From Cryoendolithus antarcticus (taxonomy: Eukaryota; Ascomycota; Dothideomycetes; Cladosporiales; Cladosporiaceae): a DNA stretch of 64,000 bases. The notes below the pieces were generated by a model, which saw only the letters and a program-made list of their open reading frames with translations, searched no databases and was not told the DNA's origin. The stretch lies in assembly GCA_002077065.1 (NCBI GenBank), contig NAJO01000016.1, positions 910,893-974,892 on the forward strand, written 5' to 3'. Positions 54,500 through 64,000 of this stretch are shown here, one piece after another. The position numbers and the translations under genes are program-made. Positions within the stretch are counted from its first letter, which is position 1, and every line of letters begins with the position of its first letter.

Positions 54500-56289
54500 A
54501 TGCAGCCTCTCACACTCGTTGCCCTGGTGGTGGCCTTCTTGGGCTTTGCTCTCCTCACACTCTTCAACAGCTTGAAGTCGCTATCAGCATGGAGGGACCA
54601 CAAGTCGAGCGAGCCTCCTGGGCCAGCTCTCGTACCCTGGGTTGGACGTATCCACGATCTGCCCATTGAGCTCATGTGGACAAAGTTTTACGAGTGGGCG
54701 CAAACATATGGTCCGATCTACAGGACTACTATGCTCGGAGCTAACTTCTTGATCATCTCTGACGAGAAGATCGCCGAGGACCTCCTGGTGAAGCGTGCGA
54801 AGACCTACTCAGACCGTCCCGCTATGCGATCGCTGTTCGATTCAAAGAGCACCAACGGCACGATGGAGTATCTCCCTCTCATGGGGAAGAACCGTACGTC
54901 TCAGATATCTGAAACGGAGCACACCACACTGATACTGTCACAGAGTACTGGGCACGCCAGCGCAAATTCAGCCACGCCTACCTCATGGAGTGCACCAACG
55001 CACACTACAACGGCGCTCTATACTTCGAGTCGAAGCGATGGCTACACCGCATCCTCGAGGACCCGGACAACTTCGCTTTCTCGCTTGAGGATATGTGCGC
55101 TAAGGTCATGACACAACTTGCATGGGACGAGCCGGAGCTCAGCGAGTACTGCTGCAAGAGCGCTTGGGGTTTGTTGACTCAGATGTCGCCTGCTGGACCA
55201 ATCTCAAACGTGATTACACCTCTCTGGGACCTGCCATTCCACATCAACCCCTGGAAGATCGCTGAGCGAAAGCGTCACGATGAGCAGAACGCGTGGTGGT
55301 TGGCAAACCTGACCAGGACCCGCGAGAAGCTTGCACGTGGTGAGGCTCGTCCTTCAATGACACGAACCTACCTTCAGGGTGAGCGGACGGGTGGTCTGTC
55401 TGGTGACTACGAGGCATCTTGTGCTATTGGCATGATGGCTCTCGTCGGTATCTTCACAGTTGCTGGACCTTTGTACTACTTCCTCTTGGCCATGGTCCAC
55501 CACCCGGAGTGGCAGAAGAAGTGCCAGGAGGAGATTGACACTGCCTGCAACGGACGCCAGCCCGAGCTTACCGATATGCCCAACCTGCCCATCCTCCGCG
55601 CCTGCATAAAGGAGACCATGAGATGGCGACCGAACGTGCCTACTGGTGTTGCACACGAGGCTGAGGTTGATGGCTTCTACGAGGGCTACTTCATTCCGAA
55701 GGGCACCCGCATCTTGCCTCTTGACTAGTAAGTTTGCTCGTGTGATACTATTCTGAGGACGTATACTGACTCCAATACTAGCGCCTTCTGCCGCAACGAG
55801 ACTAAGTACCCCGACGCCGAGCACTACCGCCCCGAGCGCTGGCTCGAGGCCGGCTGGCCAACCTTCCAGGCACCTCTCACCCAGTTCCCCGACATAATGG
55901 GCTTCCACTCCTTCGGCTTCGGCCAGCGCGCCTGCCTCGGCATGTCGCTGACCCGCGACGAGACCCTCATTGCCACCGGCGCGCTCCTCTGGGGCTTCAA
56001 CTTGGACTTCAAGAAGGATGCCGCTGGAAAGAGCATCGACGCTTCCATCACGAAGTCCAACAGCTTGCTCATTGTCAAGCCTGATCCATACGAGATGGCA
56101 TTCACGCCCCGATCAGCTGAGAAGCGAGAGCGCATCAAGACCGAGTGGGCAGAGGAGAGCGCTCGGGACGCGAAGGAGCGAGCTGAGTTCATCGCTAATG
56201 CGAAGCACGCTCGTACGACAGTGCCCATCAGCTACCACGAGAAGGCTGAGCTTAGCGCATCTGGTGCGTCGACTGCGGTCTCTGCATGA
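54500..56289 (+). CDS. Cytochrome P450 monooxygenase
   Basis: Exons 54500..54893, 54944..55727 and 55782..56289; introns of 50 and 54 nt; 561 residues. An N-terminal membrane anchor (LTLVALVVAFLGFALLTLF) is followed by the Pro-rich hinge EPPGPALVPWVG and WARQRKFSHAYL (helix C). The I-helix region is ALVGIFTVAGPLYYFLLAMVHHPE, then KETMRWRPNVPTG (E-x-x-R), HYRPERWLE, and the heme loop FGFGQRACLGMSLTRDE with the cysteine ligand. It resembles the O-methylsterigmatocystin-oxidoreductase-like fungal group. Odd: the I-helix lacks the usual acid-Thr pair. The C-terminal tail is about 75 residues longer than the core P450 fold. ER-bound; substrate unknown. Confidence 0.94.
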
Positions 56290-57250
56290 ATGAATTTGCT
56301 GGCAATTGCGACATGCGACATGGACTTCACGGGGCTGAAGGAATAGATCTGGAGTTTTTGCTTCCGATCGAGCATCTAATTTCGCCTTGATCCGGCAGTC
56401 CCTGCGATCTTGTTCTGTATATACCCCATTAATGATAATGGGCTTCTGTCCTCACGCAATGCGCATTTGATCCCTTCTTCAAGTTGGTTCAAGTTGCTCG
56501 CAGCTCTTACCGACTGATATCAGGGTTCGGCAAATATCTTCTCTCAGAACTCATCGTTCATGGCTTGTGGCAACGCTCATACCAGCGAAACCATAGTCTG
56601 GCACATGCGATGGTTCTCTCGTGAGGCTGACAGTCATCCTTATCTCCAACCAACATCGCCCATCCTCACCTACAGTCTAGACCTCCACCCCTAATCTCGT
56701 GTTACCAAGCCACCAACCCCAACCCGCCCCCAAATCTCACATGCGCCAAGATTCCAATGCTTCGGAGATCAAGTGCGGAGCCGATAATGTACAGGGGTAA
56801 GATCTGTGTGGCGCCAGCTTACCTACATCACCGCCAAACGCGGGAACAAGCGAGCATCCGGACGGCGAAGAGTTTTGACACTCACCGTTGAGTATCTGAG
56901 CGATGATGCTTGCTTGCAGATCGAAGCTTTGGTTGCCGAGCACCGGGCTTGAATTCAGTGGATTTTGTGCGTTGGTGCTCTGCCGTGTGTACCTGCATGG
57001 ACTCGCGGACTTCCGTGTGGTTATCAGCGATAGGGACGCACAGAGTTAAGCACGGAAGGTAGGATCGAAGAATGGTGGGTTCAACGCTGTGGGGGCGGAG
57101 GATCCCACGGTACAGTAGGGGGTGGGTGCTGCACAGTAGGTAATAGTGGATCTCTCAATCCTTCGCCTCTGATCACTTCGTCGCGCCGTCATCAGCAAGA
57201 ATAAACCATCCCTAATCCCCAATCCGTATAATCAAAGCAAAATATCAATC
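56290..57250. other. Intergenic, no gene seen
   Basis: About 960 bp. Only short frames; a minus-strand piece near 56.88-56.94 kb (LGNQSFDLQASIIAQILNG followed by a GTGAGT) looks faintly coding but has no supported partners. Confidence 0.45.
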
Positions 57251-58226
57251 ATGGCTGCCAAATCTATCCTCGTCACCGGCGCAACAGGCAAGCAGGGCGG
57301 CTCAGTCATCGCCGCCCTCGCCAACAATGCGGCCTTCACCCTCTTGGCCGTGACCAGGAACAAGACCTCGCCCTCGGCCAGCAAACTCACATCCCAAGGC
57401 TCGAACATCAAGCTCGTTCAAGGCGACATGGACGACGTGCCGGCGCTCTTCCGTGCCGCCGAAGAGGTTGCCGGCACACCAATCTGGGGTGTCTACAGCG
57501 TGCAGATCTCGCAGGGCAAGGGTGTGACTTCCGAGGGCGAGATCAGGCAAGGAAAAGCCATGATCGACGAGAGTGTGAAGGTTGGCGTGAAGCAGTTCGT
57601 GTACTCGAGTGTGGATCGCGGTGGAGATGAGAAGAGCTGGAGCGAGAAGACGCCGATTGACCATTTTGCTACGAAGTGGGAAATTGAGAACCACCTCAAG
57701 GCGAGCGCTGGGCAGATGGGGTGGACTGTGCTAAGGCCTGGTATGTTGATTGAGATCTTCGAGGATCCTGCTCACTATGCGCAATGCTGACTCGGTCATT
57801 CTAGTGGCCTTCATGGACAACCTCGCCCCTGGCTTTCCCACCAAGGTCTTCATGGCCGCTCTCCGCGACACTCTTGGCACCAAATCCCTACAATGGGTCG
57901 CCGCCTCAGACATCGGCCACTTCGTCAAGCTCGCCTTCGAGAAGCCCAACGAGTACAACCACAAAGCCCTCGGTCTCGCAGGCGATGAACTGACCGTCGA
58001 TCAAATCGCCGAAGTCTTCAAGAAGGCTACCGGCACACCGCTAGAGGGCACATTTTGGTTCCTGGGCAGCTTCCTGAAGTATATGGTTGCTGATCTCGGC
58101 GTGATGATCAACTGGTTTGGCAGCGATGGATACGGTGCAAATATTCCTGAGCTGAAGAAGAGGCATCCGGGTTTGCTGGACATGGAGAGCTGGATCAAGA
58201 CGAAGAGCGCATTCCCCAAGGCGTAG
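57251..58226 (+). CDS. NmrA-like NAD(P)-binding protein
   Basis: Exons 57251..57740 and 57805..58226 with a 64-nt intron; 303 residues. The N-terminus SILVTGATGKQGGSVIAAL is the NmrA-type Rossmann loop. It is followed by LVQGDMDDVPAL, WGVYSVQISQGKGV, VGVKQFVYSSVDRGG and HFATKWEIENHL. The splice gives WTVLRPVAFMDNLAPG, the family's conserved 'LRP-x-x-FM-x-N' segment. The second half has ASDIGHFVKLAFEKP and LAGDELTVDQIAEVF. NmrA-type proteins sense NAD(P) redox state or act as atypical reductases. Here the P450 upstream is a tempting partner, but the link is inference. Confidence 0.93.
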
Positions 58227-58528
58227 ATTTCGAGGCTCATGGTTTGACTATGTGGCAATGGCGTTTATGGGTTGCGAGAAGGGCTCACCGGAGCATCTCG
58301 AATGGTTAGACTTCGCAGACGACTAGTTATGATACAAGCGGTTCAGATGCCTCAATACGTAGTTGATCAACGTTGCGATGTACTGAAAACTTGTCTGCCA
58401 ACTCCCGTGCGCACACATAGCTGGGCGACTTCACTTCCACTTCATGCACAGACCCGACATCATATGAGGTATCTTGCAATTACTCTGCGTCCCGCAATCT
58501 TTTGCTACAAGGTGAGCGAAAGACCATC
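58227..58528. other. Intergenic, no gene seen
   Basis: About 300 bp holding the NmrA-like 3' UTR and the FAM32A promoter. Confidence 0.5.
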
Positions 58529-59043
58529 ATGCCCTCAACCGACTATAAGAATACCATATCCGGTGGCCTCAAGCTAAAAGGCGCCGGTATCACCAAGCCA
58601 AAGCACAAAAAATCCAAGCCTAAATCCACGGCAGCTTCGACTGCCGCTCCCAAGGCCTTGGAACCTGCTCTCGACGCCACGGAACCTGTATCAGATAAAG
58701 CGGAGCGAGAGGATGCGAGCGCATTAGATCGAGCGCTGGCGGACGAGGAAGCGGATACAGAATTAGCAGCACCTCAGCAAGAGGCGCATTCAGATCGACA
58801 AGTGCGAGGGGATGGCAAGACAGAGACGCAAAGGCGGCATGAGGAGACGAGGCGGAAGAGGGTATGTTCACATCCTACTATTGGGCCAGGTCATGAACGG
58901 GTGAGGTACTGACAACATGGCAGCTCGATGAGCGGCTGAAGAAAGAGGGCGTAAAGACGCACAAAGAGCGAGTCGAGGCGCTGAACAAGTACCTCTCGGG
59001 CCTCAGCGAGCACCACGACATGCCGCGTATCGGACCTGGCTAA
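58529..59043 (+). CDS. FAM32A: FAM32A/DUF1754 family protein
   Basis: Exons 58529..58861 and 58924..59043 with a 62-nt intron; 150 residues. It begins MPSTDYKNTISGGLKLKG, typical of FAM32A, followed by the Lys-rich stretch KPKHKKSKPKS. A Glu/Ala-rich middle follows, then TETQRRHEETRRKR; across the splice comes LDERLKKEGVKTHKERVEALNKYLSGLSEHHDMPRIGPG, the conserved C-terminus. Human FAM32A is a late-stage spliceosome factor whose C-terminus reaches the active site; the fungal role is inferred. The middle is longer than in the animal protein. Confidence 0.93.
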
Positions 59044-59529
59044 GGAGTCGGTATCGAAGCAGCGTGGTGTACTGGCCTACTGCAACTATGGTGCAATGAC
59101 TTTTGCGTGGGAGGGGTGGTCTTCGCCAAAGCGACCATAGCTAAGTCAACGTCACGGAGCACATGCGTAGGAAGGAAATCGATGACATTGACTCTACGAT
59201 ACTATCTGCTACCGCTGCACTCGCTCGACGAGGCGGTAAACTATGCCACATGAATTAGTATGCCCATTCCCTCCTACATCTGCAAAGAGCGTCGCTGCCT
59301 CCACAATTACCATTACTTACACATCATCTCAGTAAATGACCAGCGCCACAATGGTCTGAGGATGCGATCGCAAGAAGAAGGCGTCGTAAGTATGTCGAAT
59401 GTCGATATGTGCAGGTACTGCTCTTAGTGCTCATTTGTGCATGTGTGTGTCAATCAACGCCAGTGTCGCGGCAATGGCGCCCGGCGTCTCTTGAATCTTG
59501 CTGAAGTGGGCATCGATGTCTTGAGTTCA
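59044..59529. other. Convergent intergenic gap
   Basis: About 490 bp between the FAM32A stop and the receptor stop. No gene seen. Confidence 0.5.
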
Positions 59530-60864
59530 TCAGCGAGCGCGCCCAACGCCAGCCTGCGGATCGGAGCGGACAGTATACGACCGATCAACCCTCACATTCT
59601 GCCCGATCTTCTGCATCTCCAAATCATCCGTATCGCTCATATAGCTCTCGCGATGTCCAGCAGTCACGCTGACCTTCGGCTCTCCTCTCGCCTCAAGCTT
59701 GACAGGCGAATTGTGGTAGCTTGAAGTCGGAGTCTGCGAAGACGCCACGAGTGTGTCCACAGTATCATCATCGACGAGCTTTCTCTTGGAGCTGTATCCG
59801 TCGTTGGTGGTATAGGCGGAGTGTCCGACGGGGATTGCTCGATGGGCAGGGTTGATGGCTGGCACGGCGACGCGTCGGCTCTTAACGTCTGTAGACGCCC
59901 ACATGCTGCTCAGGGGAAGGAAGATGGCGACGAGGGTTTCGACGAAGGAGCCGAGTTGGGCGCCGCGCATGGCGTAGTAGTCGAGGATTGCGAAGATGAC
60001 TGGAACACTGTCAGTAATTGGATCTGGGAAGTGATGAAGATAAAGATACACACCTGGCACGAACAGCGTCTGGCAGCCCATGATGAAGATGATCTGCATC
60101 GCGCCGAACTGCTTCAGTCCCATGTGGCGACGAGCTCCGATAGCAAAGCCTAGCTTCGCGACGAAGATTAGGCTGAACGTGCAGATAGCCACGATTTGAC
60201 AGATGTTCGAAACGCTCTGAGCCCAGTTCTGCGCATCGACAGCTTCAGGCGACAGTGCTCTCGAGTTGGTCGTGTTCTTGCAATTGATGACCAGCAGATT
60301 GAGGCGGAAAGCGATGGCGAGCAGGGAGATCACGCAGCAGAAGCTCAGAATAGCCACCCGCTGGATTCTGCCAGCCGTCATGACGACTACCTTGACTTGG
60401 AAGATGAGTGCCGCCTGGAGGAAGATGAAGACCAGCGTCGTCATGACGCTGCAAGTGACCGACTGGGCAACAGCCTCGTGAATGCCAGCAACATCATATA
60501 TCTGCATGACAACGAGGACGAAGTCCATGAAAGGGCCGACCATCTCGACGCACTGGATCGTGCAGCGGATGACGTTGCAGACCAGAGCGAGTACGTTGAA
60601 GATGAAGGCGGAGCTGCGGCGCTTATTCGATGCGGTCATGACCAGCAGCACGCAGAGAAGCATGGCTGAAGCTCCCAGCTGGGTGGCGAAGATAATTGCA
60701 GTTTGGACGGCCAGGTTCTTGACTGTGTTGATGTCGTCGGTGCTGGTTGGCCAGAGCGTCACGCCGTCCGCGTCTACGAGGTTGAAGGTCTGGTTGTTCA
60801 CGTCGAATCCTGGTGGTGGTGAAGCTGCCGTGGCGTGCAGTGCCATGTTGGGGAAGGGTGCCAT
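59530..60864 (-). CDS. STE2: Ste2-type alpha-pheromone receptor (class D GPCR)
   Basis: Exons 60864..60054 and 59999..59530 with a 54-nt intron that is a multiple of three, so the unspliced frame is also open. Splicing turns a non-family insert into CQTLFVPVIFAILDYYA. 426 residues. Seven hydrophobic helices: about 47-70 (VQTAIIFATQLGASAMLL), RRSSAFIFNVLALVCNVI, TTLVFIFLQAALIFQVKVVV, IQRVAILSFCCVISLLAIAF, ICTFSLIFVAKLGFAIG, IIFIMGCQTLFVP with the Q-x-L-x-x-P motif of TM6, and LGSFVETLVAIFLPLSSMWA. A Ser/Thr-rich cytosolic tail follows. It should sense alpha-type peptide pheromone and signal through a G protein. Homology rests on the TM6/7 motifs. Confidence 0.88.
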   Translation of the reverse strand: MAPFPNMALHATAASPPPGFDVNNQTFNLVDADGVTLWPTSTDDINTVKNLAVQTAIIFATQLGASAMLLCVLLVMTASNKRRSSAFIFNVLALVCNVIRCTIQCVEMVGPFMDFVLVVMQIYDVAGIHEAVAQSVTCSVMTTLVFIFLQAALIFQVKVVVMTAGRIQRVAILSFCCVISLLAIAFRLNLLVINCKNTTNSRALSPEAVDAQNWAQSVSNICQIVAICTFSLIFVAKLGFAIGARRHMGLKQFGAMQIIFIMGCQTLFVPGVYLYLHHFPDPITDSVPVIFAILDYYAMRGAQLGSFVETLVAIFLPLSSMWASTDVKSRRVAVPAINPAHRAIPVGHSAYTTNDGYSSKRKLVDDDTVDTLVASSQTPTSSYHNSPVKLEARGEPKVSVTAGHRESYMSDTDDLEMQKIGQNVRVDRSYTVRSDPQAGVGRAR

Positions 60865-61806
60865 GGCTCAGCGATGGGCTTGCGATTCAGACTGTGGTAA
60901 CGTGGATTTTGCTATGTCGCTGTCAGCTATGGTCGTTTGTCCTGTGTCATTGGTTCACTCACCGGTGGTTTGCAGACGATGAGGCAATGGCTTAAAGGTT
61001 GGAAAGCAAGTTGACTGTGTCGTGATCAAAGGAATGACTGGCCGCCTCTCGCGGCGGCGAGCTTGTCGTGCAACTGGAACAATACGACAGTCCACTGAAT
61101 GGAAGGAGGGATTGTGGCTGGAAGGATTGTTGTGGTGCAGTGGCTGGCACAACGCGAATGAAGTGAGGGTGAGGGAGGGACTGGAGAATATGAGGTGCTG
61201 AGCAGGGCAGCAATGCCACGTGCAAGTGACGAGCAGAAATAGCAAAAAGCAAGACTGGAAGTGGCAGCCATGGTGTAAAAGTGGAAGGATCTAGACGAGC
61301 ATGTGGATGGCGATTCAGCACTCGTAGAATGTTGTCTTCATACCAGGACAGGCCCAAGCGTCCTTAGTATTGTAGTTGATGTTGCCATGGTCTTACCTTG
61401 GAGACACTGGACTGACACTACACGAGGCATAGTTGAGCTCATTTGAAGGACGCCTACATCGGTCGTGCTTTCTCCTGCAAGATCGTTGATCTCTTGCGCA
61501 TCTACCAGTGTACCCACGTCAGTGTGAGCGCGAGTGGATTACCACGGAGAGGGTACATTTGCGCGTCTAGCAACACTCGCTTCTCGCTGACATGGCACCG
61601 CCTTGTACATTATTTGCGGCTGCCGTGATAGTTGCACGATCGAGTTTCCTGTGTGCAGGAGCGAAGGGAGATTGCACTTGAAGGAAAGAGCGAAGCTGGT
61701 CACCTGATGGCGCAATGTTCTCGCGTTCACCATCACCTTCATTCACCTCATTCCCCCACAAGGCCAACATCACGCCAACCTGCTGTTCCTCCATCCACAA
61801 TCCAGA
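60865..61806. other. Intergenic, no gene seen
   Basis: About 940 bp upstream of the receptor and of the next plus-strand gene. The minus-strand frames at 60955..61357 look like chance. Confidence 0.5.
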
Positions 61807-63621
<1,815 letters not shown>

Positions 63622-64000
63622 ATGACTGCCAACTCGACCAACAGCACCGGCATCACCGACATCTTCAACGGGAATGCTGGAGTCGCCCAGAACAACGGCG
63701 GAATCGCGACAAAATCCTTCGTCCTTAATTTGGCCACTGGCGTGGCCCTCTTCACCTTCCAGTTCTGTGGCTTCCTCCTGCTCAAGAGTTCCAACCTTGG
63801 ACGTCGATTGTACCAGCCAAAGACATATCTCGTACAAGACCGACTGCGCGTGGAGGCGATACCCGTCAGTCCGCTCGCATGGATCAAGCGCATCTTCACG
63901 ATCAAGGGCGAGGAGTTGAAGGCAAAATGCGGGCTGGACGGGTACTTCGCCATCCGCTTCCTGCGGGCTATGGTCATCATCTTCGTGCCACTGATGGTCA
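63622..64000 (+). CDS. CSC1/OSCA-type stress-gated cation channel, 5' part only
   Basis: Open frame from ATG 63622 to the window edge (126 codons, no stop). It reads MTANSTNSTGITDIFNG, an Asn/Ser-rich extracellular start. TM0 follows (SFVLNLATGVALFTFQFCGFLLL), then NLGRRLYQPKTYLVQDRLRV, SPLAWIKRIFTIKGEEL, and CGLDGYFAIRFLRAMVIIFVP, the start of the next TM segment. The Y-x-P-K-T/R-Y and G-L-D-x-Y/A-x-x-x-R-F-L-R motifs are typical of the RSN1_TM/DUF221 (CSC1/OSCA/TMEM63) family of osmotic or mechanical Ca2+-permeable channels. Truncated only by the window. Confidence 0.88.
   Translation, partial: MTANSTNSTGITDIFNGNAGVAQNNGGIATKSFVLNLATGVALFTFQFCGFLLLKSSNLGRRLYQPKTYLVQDRLRVEAIPVSPLAWIKRIFTIKGEELKAKCGLDGYFAIRFLRAMVIIFVPLMV

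Noticed and set aside
60955..61357. Minus-strand ORFs upstream of the Ste2-like receptor
   Set aside because: Low-complexity Leu/Pro/His-rich frames overlapping each other; more likely 5' UTR or promoter.

Overview
The window is nuclear DNA from a filamentous ascomycete (Pezizomycotina). The gene set suggests Dothideomycetes, but that placement is inference. Genes are dense, lie on both strands and mostly encode full-length eukaryotic proteins. They carry short GT-AG introns of about 50-72 nt, with one of 94 nt and one of 189 nt. Family signs are a Pth11-type rhodopsin-domain protein, a HET-domain gene, a Ste2-type pheromone receptor, housekeeping GGPP synthase, NFS1, UPF1, NOP16 and IMP4. 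No bacterial-style operons, CRISPR arrays, intact transposons or convincing tRNA genes were seen. Splice sites were placed by hand from reading-frame continuity and family motifs.

Layout. 0-5.4 kb: 5' end of a DUF1771/Smr protein, a Pth11-type 7TM gene with an in-frame TAA, and a five-exon APC permease. 5.7-9.1 kb: an Argonaute gene with a Gly-rich, CCHC zinc-knuckle N-terminus, whose frame is broken by a 13-bp tandem repeat and two further frame changes. 9.5-20 kb: NOP16 and a KE4-type ZIP transporter (divergent), a conserved-looking unknown, RIB1, an Ap4A phosphorylase and an alpha/beta-hydrolase. 20.4-25.3 kb: a small protein ending in a CaaX box, a capsular-type glycosyltransferase and a decayed HET gene. 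25.3-28.3 kb is the longest stretch without a gene. 28.3-48 kb: PI-phospholipase C, NFS1, an AAAP amino-acid transporter, UPF1 and IMP4 (divergent), a Rossmann protein, FYV10/GID9, a broken metallophosphoesterase, a disordered Ser/Gly-rich protein and GGPP synthase. 48.9-58.2 kb: amidase, FAD monooxygenase, cytochrome P450 and NmrA-like protein. 58.5-64 kb: FAM32A homologue, Ste2-like receptor, an unknown and the start of a CSC1/OSCA-type channel.

The main story is decay at scattered loci beside intact housekeeping genes. Three genes (Pth11-type, HET, metallophosphoesterase) carry in-frame stops that fit single C-to-T changes at CpA (CAA to TAA, CAG to TAG, and TGG to TAG read on the other strand). 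The metallophosphoesterase also has its GNHD histidine changed to tyrosine by the same kind of change. This resembles RIP-type mutation or ordinary relaxation of constraint. The Argonaute is broken by indels instead, while its catalytic residues remain. If this is the main RNAi Argonaute, the strain may have lost or conditionally switched RNA silencing; other Argonaute copies outside the window would change that view.

The rest is mostly core biology: ribosome biogenesis (NOP16, IMP4), RNA surveillance (UPF1), Fe-S assembly (NFS1), riboflavin (RIB1), isoprenoids (GGPP synthase) and signalling (PLC, Ste2). The amidase-monooxygenase-P450-NmrA run could be a small catabolic or secondary-metabolic neighbourhood, but no backbone enzyme is present.
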